64,000 bases of DNA from Brachypterus glaber (lineage: Eukaryota; Arthropoda; Insecta; Coleoptera; Kateretidae): the NCBI GenBank assembly GCA_958510825.1, contig OY294054.1, positions 12,771,037 to 12,835,036 of the forward strand, given 5' to 3'. Below are positions 48,341 through 59,570 of this stretch, one piece after another (position 1 is the first letter of the stretch; each line of letters starts with the position of its first letter). Below the pieces are notes generated by a model that was not told the DNA's origin, did not search any database, and saw only the letters and a program-made list of their open reading frames with translations. Both the position numbers and the translations under genes were made by a program.

Positions 48341-48812
48341 ACATTTTTAGTGGCACAAAATATTACTTCCTCTTAATTGCATTTTTTTTAAACGGTTGCT
48401 GATATTTCTACAGTGTTACACTATTTGACATTTTTTAACTATTTTTACTGAAGGAATCTATATTTATTACAAAAAAATCCAAAAAAAACACACAAAAAAG
48501 TTTGGGGCAAAAATGTGTTAAGCCTCACATATTTTGTCCGTCTAGGCACGCCTCTGGATAAATTCAAAAAAATAAATTAACATTAACATATTTCCCTTAT
48601 TAATACTAGTATACATGCGAAAGCTCGTCACTCTGGCTTAAAGGGTACAAGAGTTATTAATTAAAAACTTTATTTTTATTACAATTTTGAAGAGCCGTAG
48701 CTCCCTTAGGTCTCATTTCCGGACCAACATTTATAGGAACTTTTATCCATATTTTTTAACATAGAATCACCTCTTAATTTCCTCGAACTTATTTCTGAAA
48801 AACCCTGTATAT
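48341..48812. repeat. Half-element related to the CAGGGTGTA foldback family (copy 2)
   Basis: Direct-orientation partner of 4259-4710, from ACATTTTTAGTGGCACAAAA to AACCCTGTATAT, differing by scattered substitutions and small indels. Confidence 0.8.
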
Positions 48813-49108
48813 CGTCGTGTTACTTTCTCAACCTCGTATCTCCAAACTATCAATTTTCGGTTCCTTCTACTAATCAACTCTGTACATGATCATTGGTAAC
48901 TTATACAAACTTCAACTCATTATGCCTATTAATTTATAAGTTACGTTGTATTTTAATAATAAATTGCAGTTAGTACACGTTATTAGTATACAGAGTTGGT
49001 TAGAACAAGGCACCGAAAATCGATTGTTTGAAGATACGAGATTGAGAAAGTAACAGGAAGATATTTCTCCAATTAAAAGTTATTTATCGTATGAAAGAGG
49101 AAACTAGG

Positions 49109-49175
49109 ATTTTGCCCATGATAAAATTAACCCACAAGGCTGGAGGCGGAGTGGGTAAATTTTAGAGAGGGCAAT
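49109..49175. repeat. Hairpin, GATATTGCCC family (copy 2)
   Basis: ATTTTGCCCATGATAAAATTAACCC pairs with GGGTAAATTTTAGAGAGGGCAATAT; same stem ends as at 2147 but a different GC-rich loop (motif shown as separate short blocks in the sequence). Confidence 0.7.
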
Positions 49176-49995
49176 ATTATTATTTGAGATTACTCCCTCC
49201 ACATATCTGCTCTTGTCCAGTGGAAGAAATTTTCCACAGGCATAGAAAATCCATACTAATTCGATGATGTACATTAAATTAGCAGGCTATTGCTATAGTT
49301 ATAGTCGCTATGGCGACTGAACAGTAACGTTCAGTTTACGTAATTTCGGAAAAAGACTTTTTAAATCATCATTAATCTTTAATCAATATATAAAATTTAA
49401 AATGTTTTTTAGTGGTAGAAAACAATATGTGGCGCCACCTATAGCCTCAGCATTAAATTTACGTCCCAGCGACGTACAATTTTGATGACGTCAAGATTTT
49501 ACCAAAAACTGATGTCTTGTCGCAGTCTGATATGCGTCGTTTGTATGACATCACAAATATGACCTAAAACTGACGTCGATATTTCGTCGGTTTCGTCTGG
49601 TTTCCTGGGTTAAACATGTCTGGGTGTAAAAATTCATGTAAAACTGTGATATTAAGTGTTTAAAACAGTAATTGTATGTTTTTATCATATAATCAGCGGG
49701 TGGAGTTGGCAATTATGAAACATGGACTATTAACATTTAAATTGATCTAGATTCTAGATTGTTTTTAACATGATGATGCTATTTACGAGTTAATGAACTT
49801 GCTGCTTCATTAACGACTAAATATGAGTTATTTAAAATTAAAGCGTATACTTTCTTTACATATTTATACATTAGCCATGCAAAATTTTAGGACAGACTTT
49901 ACCGTACTAAACTCATAGGTTTTCTAGGTTACCCAAGTCCTTCTATCATACAAAGGCAGCTGTAAAAATAGCCTAATCTGTACCCTGGGAAAAAA

Positions 49996-50415
49996 AGTTA
50001 TCCATAATTTTGTATAATTATACGTAAAATTATGCATAATTATGCAAAATTATATATGATCATGTCTGGATTTTGACCGTATGAAATTTGACCCGGTATG
50101 ATCATACATAATTATGCATAATTATGTATGAGTATACATAGACATATGCCTAATTATGTATGATCATGCATAAAATTTTGAATTTTTGGCCAAGGCGCAT
50201 CATATCTGGCCATGCATTTCAAAGTTTTTGTATGATTATGCATAATTATGTATAATTATACCTAAAGTTAGTATAATTCTGTATAACTTTACCTGAAATT
50301 ATATATAATCATGCATAATTATGTATGATCATACCGGGTCAAAATTCATACATCGTCAAAATTCAGATATGATCGTAGAAAATTTTGCATAATTATGCAT
50401 AATCATACAAAAACT
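49996..50415. mobile_element. ~420-bp palindromic element built of ATAATTATGCAT words
   Basis: ATGCATAATTATG-like words, each itself nearly palindromic, are repeated more than a dozen times. Larger mirrored blocks bracket the middle: GATCATG...GGATTTTGACCGTATGAA on the left against TTCATACATCGTCAAAATTC on the right, and GACCCGGTATGATCATACAT against ATGTATGATCATACCGGGTC. Confidence 0.82.
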
Positions 50416-50519
50416 TTTTAAAAAATATTTTTCTATGTATTACGTATACGTAAGGTATACCTTCACGGCTTATATTAGCATGCACTTGAATCTAAAATTA
50501 CATGTAAGGGTATAGGCTC

Positions 50520-50615
50520 GCATAAGAATGTAATACATAACAATGCGATTCCGTGATTGGCTTGATGTGCCGCCATTTATCTTGTAAGCCAATCACGGCA
50601 CCGCATTCTTATGTT
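50520..50615. repeat. ~95-bp hairpin
   Basis: GCATAAGAATG...GCGATTCCGTGATTGGCTT pairs with AAGCCAATCACGGCACCGCA / TTCTTATG. Confidence 0.8.
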
Positions 50616-50721
50616 TTATGGATAGGCCTTAAGCCTCCCAAAATAACTCATTTTCTATGTTTTAAACACGCGCTATTTTTTATACAATAAGTCAGAAGGT
50701 TTATGCTTTTTCAAAATTGAC

Positions 50722-51522
50722 TTACACTCAGAAAATGTTATTCTAATTTTAATACTAAATTTTATTTGTAAATACATATTTGTTATTTATATCGCCACCA
50801 TTGGTATTTAATACTTTACTTGTGATATTAAATACTGCAATGTGTGTATTGTATACAAAATGTTGCCATACTAACATAGAGACCGTGCTGGTACATTTGA
50901 ATCCCCACGCAACATGTGTTTATTAATACTAGCATATTATAGTAAAAATTACTGTAACATTTGGTAAAGCATATCACACTTATAGTATGGTATACTTTGA
51001 GTTGTTGTTAAGTTGTATTACTGATCTGGTTTAAAGTATGTTACAGTATTCAGAAAAATTAACAATCGGTAAATAAAAAAGTCCAAACCAAAATTTGATT
51101 AGTAATAATTGCAACCACACACAATTACACACTGAAATAATCGATCTTTTTTTTTTACTTTTCTCTGTATTATTACTAATCAAAATTTTGGTATTATTTA
51201 CCGATTGTTATTTTACTAAAAACTGTAACATACCTTAAACTAGAACAATTACACAACAACTATAACTTAAAGTATACCAAACTAATACTGTGATATAATT
51301 TACCAAATGTTACAGCATTAATAAACACATGTTGCTTGGGGATCCAAATGTACCAGCACGGTCTCTCTGTTAGTACGACAACATTTTGTATACAATACAC
51401 AAATTGCAATATTTATTATCACAAGTAAAGTATTAAATAATAATGGTGGCGATATAAATAAAAAATATGTATTAACAAATAACATTCAGTATTAAAAATA
51501 TAACGAAATTTTCTGAGTGTAA
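50722..51522. mobile_element. 801-bp foldback element
   Basis: The left arm from TTACACTCAGAAAATGTT is mirrored by the right arm ending ATTTTCTGAGTGTAA; both arms contain ATATCGCCACCATT, TTAAATA, GTACATTTG and AACAATCGGTAAATAA. The short loop is near 51115. One arm with extra sequence recurs at 16966-17510. Confidence 0.88.
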
Positions 51523-51922
51523 TTAGCTAATCATTTGCTAGGTGGAGTTGATCTATTTTTAAGTAGTTAAAGATCTAATTTTTATTTTATATTCGCCGTT
51601 TTATGTCTGTACCATACAATAATGGTAAAACGTGACGTTAACCGATGTTATCAAAAACAGTTAATTTGAATATCAATTAATTACTTTTCGTGGACGAACG
51701 TCAGAAACGTGCCTTGGTCGTCGGAAAATTAATACACCAAGTACCTACTGACACTGACAAATAAAAATATAATTTTTTCTTTACATGTTCATGGAATTTA
51801 AAAAGTGTCTAATTTATAAGTAAGGCACGTTTTTCCGCTGTTGTCAAGCTAGATGTGAGCGGCGTTGACGTAAGCATTAAAATTCCCTAAAAAATAAGAA
51901 TAAAATATTTTAAACAGTCAAT

Positions 51923-52322
51923 GGAGATCTCTACAACTAGAATTATGAAACAAAAGACGTCTACCCTATCTCTATCTCATTTGTGCTACAACCAAATAAA
52001 TACTGTATATGTTTTTCATACAACAAATACAGTATTTATTTGGTTGGCCGAAAAGTGTAGCACTAAGCGGCACGAACGAACATAGCTAATGTGAATCTGT
52101 AGAATAAGATAATTCTACTAAAATTTAGATGGCGCCAGTAATTTCGTTAATAAAAATATTATAATTACACTTTTCGCCCGGCCAAATAAATATTGTATTT
52201 GTTCAACAAAGAACAAATACAGAATTTGTTTGGTTGGGTGGAAGTGGGAGTGTATGTATGTCTTCTATCCTTTTTGGGTAGAACTTTTGTCCCTGTCTAA
52301 TCTAACGGGAGAAATCACCATT
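51923..52322. mobile_element. Twin-hairpin repeat (copy 2)
   Basis: Same order as 46014-46383, including GATGGCGCCAGTAATTTC between the hairpins and ACTTTTGTCCCTGTCTAATC at the right; it retains the GGTTGGGTGGAAGTGGGAG segment missing from copy 1. Confidence 0.82.
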
Positions 52323-53274
52323 CGAAAAAAAAAAGATTAATTATCAAAAAGTGTGACAATAGAATTTTAAATGTGGTAGGTTTTACTGCATCAGTTTAAA
52401 AATGCTTGATTAGAATTGGTTGGATCTTTTACAGAAAGAAATAATTGACGCAGTCAATAAAAAAACTAAAAAAACTAAAAACGCGCTTTTCTCGTGGCCT
52501 TAAACGTTTTTGAAGTACATAGAGCATAGGCTGTGCCACTACTGTGTCACTACAGTGTAAATGTGCTTGAATTGTCGGTTAAAGTTTTCGAAATTTTTAT
52601 ACGAAGAATTAGGAAGAGGGCTACAATTAAATTTAGAAGCGAAAATTTGAATAAAAAGAGATAAAACAAGAATGTATTGAATTACTGAGTTTTTCTAAAA
52701 CATATTTTATGACGTTGCATGGGCTAGGGTCGGGGATTCCGTGAAAACTCGTTTCCGCGGCCAAAAGTCTGTTTTTCTTCCAATTTTAGTAAAATCTACT
52801 GCCTAGTTGTTTTTGTATATCCAAGAGTTAATTTCATCTTAATAATTTAATATCCAAAACGCCAGATTCAAAATGGCCGAAAATATTTCGCCCCCACCCT
52901 TAGGTGGACCCGCCCTTGTATAGGGTATAAACCAAGGCTCTTTAAGAGTAATACTAGCTGGAGTATTATTTTATTATCAATAATTTTATGGTTTCAATTT
53001 TGATTAATAGCTAATTAAATTTAAGAAAGTTCTATTCTATTTACTTCCCCATTTAACGAGTATTTTTTTAAGTCACTTATTTATTTGTGGGTATCTTTTT
53101 TTTTTTCGAGTGCGTACGGTTATACAAGCTTCTCTTTGTTTAAGAATAAACAAACTTTTACTTATAATAAACCTTGAAGATATTAATGCTTCGCATTCCA
53201 TAGTATACTCTTCTTAGTGGATAGTATATTGCATTATTACTTTCCAAAATATGATTTCTTTGAGCTCGTGCTCG

Positions 53275-54477
53275 TACACAGAAAAAAGGATATCTTGAAT
53301 CAAAGCAAAACGATCTTGAACCAAGGCCGCCATGGTTTTCGATATGTTCAACGTTATGACTTGGATCAAGTCCGCCGTGATCTTGGCATTTAAGGTCCTA
53401 GATTTATGGACATTTCCTTAAATCAAAGCCACTTAAACCATTTATTTAAGATCATATTATCTTAAACCAAGTATGTAATTATCTTGATTTAAGATCATAT
53501 TATATTTATCCAAGATCGTATTATCTTGCACCAAGTCTTGGTTTAAGATAATATAATCTTGAATGAAGAGAATTATAATATTGATTTAAGATTATGATTC
53601 TCTTGATCATATTGACCCCACAGTCAGGTTCCAGGGTTAATAGAATGGTGGTCAGATGTTATGAACTTCATCAGAAGGTCTGGCAGATTCAGGAAGAGGG
53701 AGGATAGGCAGCAGGTTGGGTAGGTAATCTTGGGGCAGACAAAAAGGGCCATTGGGCCTACTTGTCAGGCGTCGGAGCCTACCCACCTTTTACTACTACT
53801 ACTAATAGAATGGTAAATATTTTGAAAAAATTTCCCACACATGTATAATATTATTTCGCACGCCTATGAAATATGATACTTTCTTACTCTTTTAATCGTG
53901 TGAAATTTGGTTTCATAGGTGGTCGTAGAAAAAAGCCGAGGAAAAAGAACTTGTTTCTGAAGAAAAACTTGTTGCAACGCCATTGCAAAATGGCGCTTAT
54001 AGGTATAAATTATTTAATGCTACTTACCCGTGAATTTTTTAAGTAAATTTGAAAATCCCCATCGTTTGAGGGTAACAGATACAAATTCGTCCATTTTAAA
54101 GCAGATGAAAACAATGATACACCTTTAAAGACAACTGACGGCAAAAAAACAACCAAACCTAACTTCTCTTCCGCGTATATCTTGAACTATTGCTCAAATT
54201 GTCTGCCAGCCAGCCGGCAAACTCTTTACCGTAAGACAACAGGGGCTTTGAGTCAAGATAATAACTCTTGATTCTCTGTTACTATTTTAAATGTCATGCA
54301 TTTAAGGAAAAAATCCTTGACACAAGGATTTTTCTACCAAGAGAATAATTAAAGGAAACCAAAGTCACAGATAATCTTAAACCGATGATACATGATCTTA
54401 AAAGAAGATTATTACATCGATTTAAGATGATATAAATCCAAGATAATTTATTATCTTCTGCCAAGATAACCTGTGTA
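53275..54477. mobile_element. ~1.2-kb element built of ATCTTGA/TTAAGAT words
   Basis: Starts TACACAGAAAAAAGGATATC and ends AGATAACCTGTGTA. The interior carries many copies of TTAAGAT, ATCTTGA and ACCAAG on both strands (for example 53430-53600 and 54350-54470). A 153-bp LINE fragment (53650-53802) and a hairpin (53858-53921) interrupt it. Confidence 0.65.
53650..53802 (+). mobile_element. 153-bp extremely 5'-truncated copy of the same LINE, 12-bp duplication
   Basis: Near-identical to the 3' end of the 59.5-59.95-kb element but on the + strand: it encodes WSDVMNFIRRSGRF and RKREDRQQVG, then stops at TAG, then has the same 3' UTR and a (TAC)n tail. It is flanked by TAATAGAATGGT at 53638-53649 and 53803-53814. 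It inserted into the 53275-54477 foldback-type element. Confidence 0.9.
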
Positions 54478-54507
54478 ATTTATTTTATTCACAATCATTT
54501 AAGCTAA

Positions 54508-54660
54508 TCAGGCCTATTCACATGTACCATTGAGATTGAAATTTGTGGCAATATTGACGAAAATTGCAAGGTCATTTACGTCAACTGTGTTAGAACTACA
54601 TGTTATTGTAATTTTTGTCAATACTGAATAGATTTCAATGGTACATGTGAATAGGCCTGA
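54508..54660. mobile_element. TCAGGCCTATTCACATG MITE (copy 2)
   Basis: TIRs identical to copy 1; internal CAATATTGACGAAAATTGCA matches copy 1 in reverse complement. Confidence 0.85.
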
Positions 54661-54664
54661 ATAA

Positions 54665-57600
54665 CATACATACGTAAAAAGTTGGAAAATTAATTATTGT
54701 TAAATTCTGCGATCTAAAAAGTTTAAAACACCACCCATGGTCAGGAACTGTCTTGTGACTAACTTCAGATATGTTAAAAAATTAAATGTATTAAAATGTT
54801 ATAGACAAAAAAGTTTTAAGTACTTATTTTCTCACAATAACAATTACCAGTAACTGTTATTGTTGTCTCTGTTAGATGAAAGCTGTGCGAGTAAGACAGA
54901 CAAATGTATTTGTTGGCTAAGTCCAAACCTCCAACATTGTTATTTTTAAATTAACTCGATTGTTATGGAAATTTCATCCTTAATAAAATTGGTTATATGC
55001 ATTTTTATTGTAATATGCATATTAAGCAACTCACCCCTAAAATTCAAGATAACGGACACCCCTTACGCAAATCACCCGGTGAAAAACTAACAGGAGTGTT
55101 CTGTTACCATCCACTACTACCCTTTAAAATTTCAGCCCGTGCAATTAATATTTATTATTTGACTGGACTAATGGGGAAACAGCCTATCTTTTGGCATATA
55201 TTTGATATTTTCAACTTACAAACTGTGGGCAGAAGAACGTGACGGATTTTTTTTAATGGAAAAGGGGGAGTGTGTTACATCATTTTAAAGGTTTAAGAAG
55301 TGCCTTATAATTCTCTTTACAGTCATCTATAGGTATAGTTATTTGTTTTTTTTTTTGTTAAGATTTGGGTGATTAAAAAAAATCTATTCAAATACAGGTC
55401 TGTGTAGTTAATATTTATCATATTTTATTAAAATTTATTTTCATTTCGTTTTATAAGGTTAATATAATATTAATATTGTATTTAATTAATTACAATTTAA
55501 ATGGTTAAATATATCATTAATAATTCTAATTAATATATTTATTAATTATTTATGTTATCATGTTTTTAGCCTTCTGTACAATTTACTTTGCTTTTTATAT
55601 CGACAATCCGTCCCAAAACCTCTCCATTTTACCAAGATTTTGAAATATTACTTGCAACTGCTCAGACAATTTTTGGTTAAAGTAGGGTAAACTGGGGTCA
55701 ATAGAAACATAACGATAGACAGGGACACCCACGTTTAGGAAATGTCTTAAATTACATTCAAATAAAGCTATTTCCGAATTTCTAGGCTCCGGATCCGGTT
55801 CCTTTGGCTGCTAGAAGCTCCGAGAGCTGTAACAATGAGCCTAGTCATATACATTGCATTTATTACATTCAGATTAAGCTGACGTGAGGTCTTGATTTTT
55901 TCTTGAATTCGGGAAATCTCGATTAACTCTTAAAAAATACAATAAAAATAATAAAAATGGCACATTTAAAAAAATGGTTGATAAATAGTTTCGGAACCAG
56001 AAGTAGCAGGTTTTAGATAAATTATCTTTTAACTTCCAAGATCAAAAAGTTCCTGGAGTCCATATTTTTTCACACTGTATATATTTTTGTTGATTTTTCA
56101 CTATGTAATTGTAATTGTAATGGTTTATTGTCGTTCTAGGACCTATTTTTATAGGTATTTTACACTATATTATATGCGTGATCTAATGCCTATAAAACCT
56201 ATACCTATAAAACTTACGGTAGTGCTAAAAGTAGGAGAATTATGTAATAGGTCATAAAATATTACCTGTATACTTAAAATTACCCATAGCTATGTAATTA
56301 TGTATATACAATAGTATATATGTTTATACCGGAAGCATATTGATATTGTAATTTGGTATAATTTGTTGGTATATGTACAATAAAACAAAACAAAAATCAG
56401 GACTAGAACTGTTTAATTAAATGAGACCATGATAAAATGCACACAACAAAGAATTTTTTTTTCAAATATTAATAATAATAATATTATTAAATTTGATTAT
56501 GAAAAACATCAATTTTTTGTTGTTTGGCCTTGGAAATGAAGAAACATTTTAAACCGGATGATTTAAGTATATCCCGGCCAAGGGGCGCTGTTTCAGAGCC
56601 TCGGGGATAGGGATTTTATTTTTATTAAAATATTAAAAAGTATTTATTAACAACCATTTAGTAATTGGCTAATTACATATATATACATAAAAGTTGGAAA
56701 ATGAATTATTATTAACTGCAACTTCCCAAAAAGTTTGAAATACCTAATTTCCCTCCCTTGGTCGGGAAGGCTCTTGTAGCTAACTTCACTTATGTCCTTG
56801 TTATAAACTTGAATTTATCGACCTAAATTTTATGACAAAACAGTTTTAAATAGGTTTATTTTTTTATTTATTTATTTATTCATGATTTATTTTTATAAAA
56901 TAACATCACATATAAATTTAAGTTATATTTTTTGGCATTTATGAAAAATAAACAGTGACTACTTCCAACTTTATAGGTTATTATATCACTAGTTTTAAGT
57001 TTAGTTAAACGTGATAAACTTTCGCTTAAAGAAAAATGCATTACAGTATAAGGTACCTAACTTGATATAACAAATAACTAAAAATAGTTTTAAAGTAAGA
57101 TAAATTCAAGAATATTATTTACCTTTGTCGTATTTCTTTGGTGTATCCCTACTATAATCAAAATTGTCATTAAGCTTTAGCTAGTGTATAAATTTAAATT
57201 TTCTGTTTTTCTTCGTATTTTACACGGAAAACTATAAATAAATAGTTTATTTACTTACTTACTCATGTGTCAATAAAAGTCTGCTGTCACAAAACAAAAC
57301 AAACGCACTAAAAAAAAACAGTTGCTGCCCTCTATCACTAAAATAACGAAGTAACGTAGGCATTCCTACTAGTTTTTAGATAAAAACATTTAAACATTTA
57401 ATGTATTATGTTATATTGAATGAATATAAATGTTTTAAGATTGTTAATTAACAAAAAACAAAGTTTATTTTATTGATTTCTATTTATTATTCTATATTCA
57501 AAAAGCAACATTTGTAACAAACTTCACTGCAACTAAACTTTTCAATATTGCATGTAAATTCAAACAGTTTTTGTAGTGGGAAAGAAGGCAAATGATTGTA
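54665..57600. other. AT-rich DNA, no gene seen
   Basis: An 81-codon open frame at 54997-55242 has no recognisable motif. The 55775 foldback fragment is the only element supported. Confidence 0.5.
55775..55885. mobile_element. Arm fragment of the 42.2-kb foldback family
   Basis: GGCTCCGGATCCGGTTCCTT...CTAGAAGCTC...CTAGTCATATACATTGCATT matches the right arm of 42190-42650 in reverse complement. Confidence 0.7.
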
Positions 57601-57604
57601 AATA

Positions 57605-57770
57605 AAACAGGTATGGTTGTGAATAAAATAGTATAAAAACCTCGGTCCAAGATTTCATTTATCCTTCGGGAATTAGCAAACCTTGGAGCTACGCTACGCT
57701 ACGCTTCTCGGTTTGCTAACCTTCCCTCAGAAAATGAAACAGTTTCCACCTCGGTATGTAATATACTATT
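57605..57770. repeat. Hairpin with CG-rich loop
   Basis: AAACCTCGGTCCAAGATTTC / ATTAGCAAACC on the left pairs with GGTTTGCTAACC / TTTCCACCTCGGT on the right around GCTACGCTACGCTACGC; ATAGTAT (left) and TAATATACTATT (right) flank it. Confidence 0.68.
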
Positions 57771-57774
57771 CCCC

Positions 57775-59290
57775 CACACCTATATTTATTAAATTATTAA
57801 AAAATATTTTTCCCACACCTGTGGGGCTAAAAAAATATTCAGTTTTGGCTACCTCAAAAACTAAAAAATATTCTAAACATTATTGTTCCCGGCTAAAAAA
57901 ATTAAATTAAAATAAAAAAATATGTAAATATTTTTTCTAGCGGGCAAACAGACAGAAAACTTATATAATACTTATATAAATGGGTTGTGTGTTTTTTTAA
58001 TACGAAAAAAGCTTATTTTTGTTTTAAGGCCGTCAAATTTATTTATAACATTCTTCATCAGATTTTAAATAATTTTAATGACTTAAATTTAATCTAAATT
58101 TTTTATAATTTTACACCGTAGCAGTTATTTTTTACCAAAATAATTAATAATATATTGATTATTTATTGATTATTTATTGTAAATTAATACTGTTAGGCAA
58201 TATAGTTTTTTCTAAATCAAAAAACATTAAATTGTAATTAGAAAATGATTTAAAACATTTTTATTACCAATCATAAAAGTTATCAAACCAATTTTACAAG
58301 AATTAATTCACTGTGAAATGAAGAAAACTCATTTAGATATTTCATTTTCGAGATAGAGCGACGATAACCATGAAATTGTTTTCTTACTGTATAAAAAGCA
58401 AATAGTGTGTTTTACACTAAGAAGACAGTTTCTGTCAGAAAGCATAAACACAGGGTAATTATTGATCATAATTATGATTTCAATCATCAATTTATTTTTA
58501 TAGTATTTCCTCAGTTCTTGTTGGTGTGTCTGAGTGGTTAAGACTTTGGGTTCTTTTTGGAATAAAACCATATAAAACATTTAACACATATATTGGGGTA
58601 CTATCACTACATTTATATCACAGATTTCACAAGGTACCTTCTAGACGGAATACAATTAAGAATAAAGCATATTGGTCGCGTGATTGCAACTAAATATTCA
58701 GTTACAAATGGATAGAAAGTTATGATCTTATAAAAATGTACTTTAATTTTTGTTAAAAACACTATAGTTCCAAAGTCACGTACTTTAATATTTAAGGACG
58801 GACATGAAATGTTGCGTGTTTTTAAGAAAAATTAAAGTACAATTATATAGGATAATTACTTCCGATTTCCTATCCATTTGTAACTGGATACTCAGTTTAC
58901 TTTTTACAGTGAGCATTAAAGTCTCTTTTCACGTGAAATATCAAATTATATTTTTATAAAATATATTAAATATACATTAATTTGACATAGAACTGCAATA
59001 TCATATCAAGCTGTGAGTTAACGCCATAGAGGCATGTAATATGAAAATAAATAGTAATTCCGCAATATATATATACTATTTATTTTACGTGTTATGAGCA
59101 TAATAAGAAAATACGCCTTACCCATGTTTAAAACTGACTATTATAAATAAATAAATTTCCAATATAGGAACTGTAAACCTACTAAGGCCAGCGCAAAATT
59201 TAAAATAACTTTATAAATTACTTAGTCTTCAATCTGTCCATTTTGCAACTTTTTACAGTTTTTGTTTCGTCGATAACTTTTACCAGAGCT
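57775..59290. other. AT-rich DNA, no gene seen
   Basis: A tRNA-A-box-like GTCTGAGTGGTTAAGAC at about 58526 lacks a B box. Nothing else visible. Confidence 0.5.
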
Positions 59291-59294
59291 GTTT

Positions 59295-59330
59295 CTGATC
59301 AAAATTTGCGTTACGTAATACTTATACGTT
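59295..59330. mobile_element. Solo end of an ACGTAACGC-family MITE
   Basis: TGATCAAAATTTGCGTTACG and TAATACTTATACGTTC match the 8.4-kb and 44.9-kb copies; no opposite end is present. Confidence 0.55.
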
Positions 59331-59523
59331 CTCTATGCTCTGCATATGCTCTGGTACAGCACACATAAAAAGTTCGCTTGAACTAAATATAAGGTACTAC
59401 CATATAAGTAACGCAAGATTGAAGTTGGGGTTTTTTTAGAAGATCATCTAACCTAAGATTTAGTGTTGAAAGAAATACCATATATGGTATTATATATATG
59501 GTATATATTATATATATGGTGTG

Positions 59524-59529
59524 CATACC

Positions 59530-59570
<41 letters not shown>

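Noticed and set aside
53932..53980. Possible third exon: AG at the end of TTTCATAG followed by a phase-0 frame VVVEKSRGKRTCF and a stop
   Set aside because: The acceptor lies in the stem of a hairpin (53858-53935), the pyrimidine tract is poor and the frame is only 13 codons; no evidence that the gene ends here.
54997..55242. 81-codon frame
   Set aside because: No motif, no splice sites, composition like the surroundings.
58515..58575. tRNA-like GTCTGAGTGGTTAAGAC A box
   Set aside because: No B box or cloverleaf could be drawn downstream.
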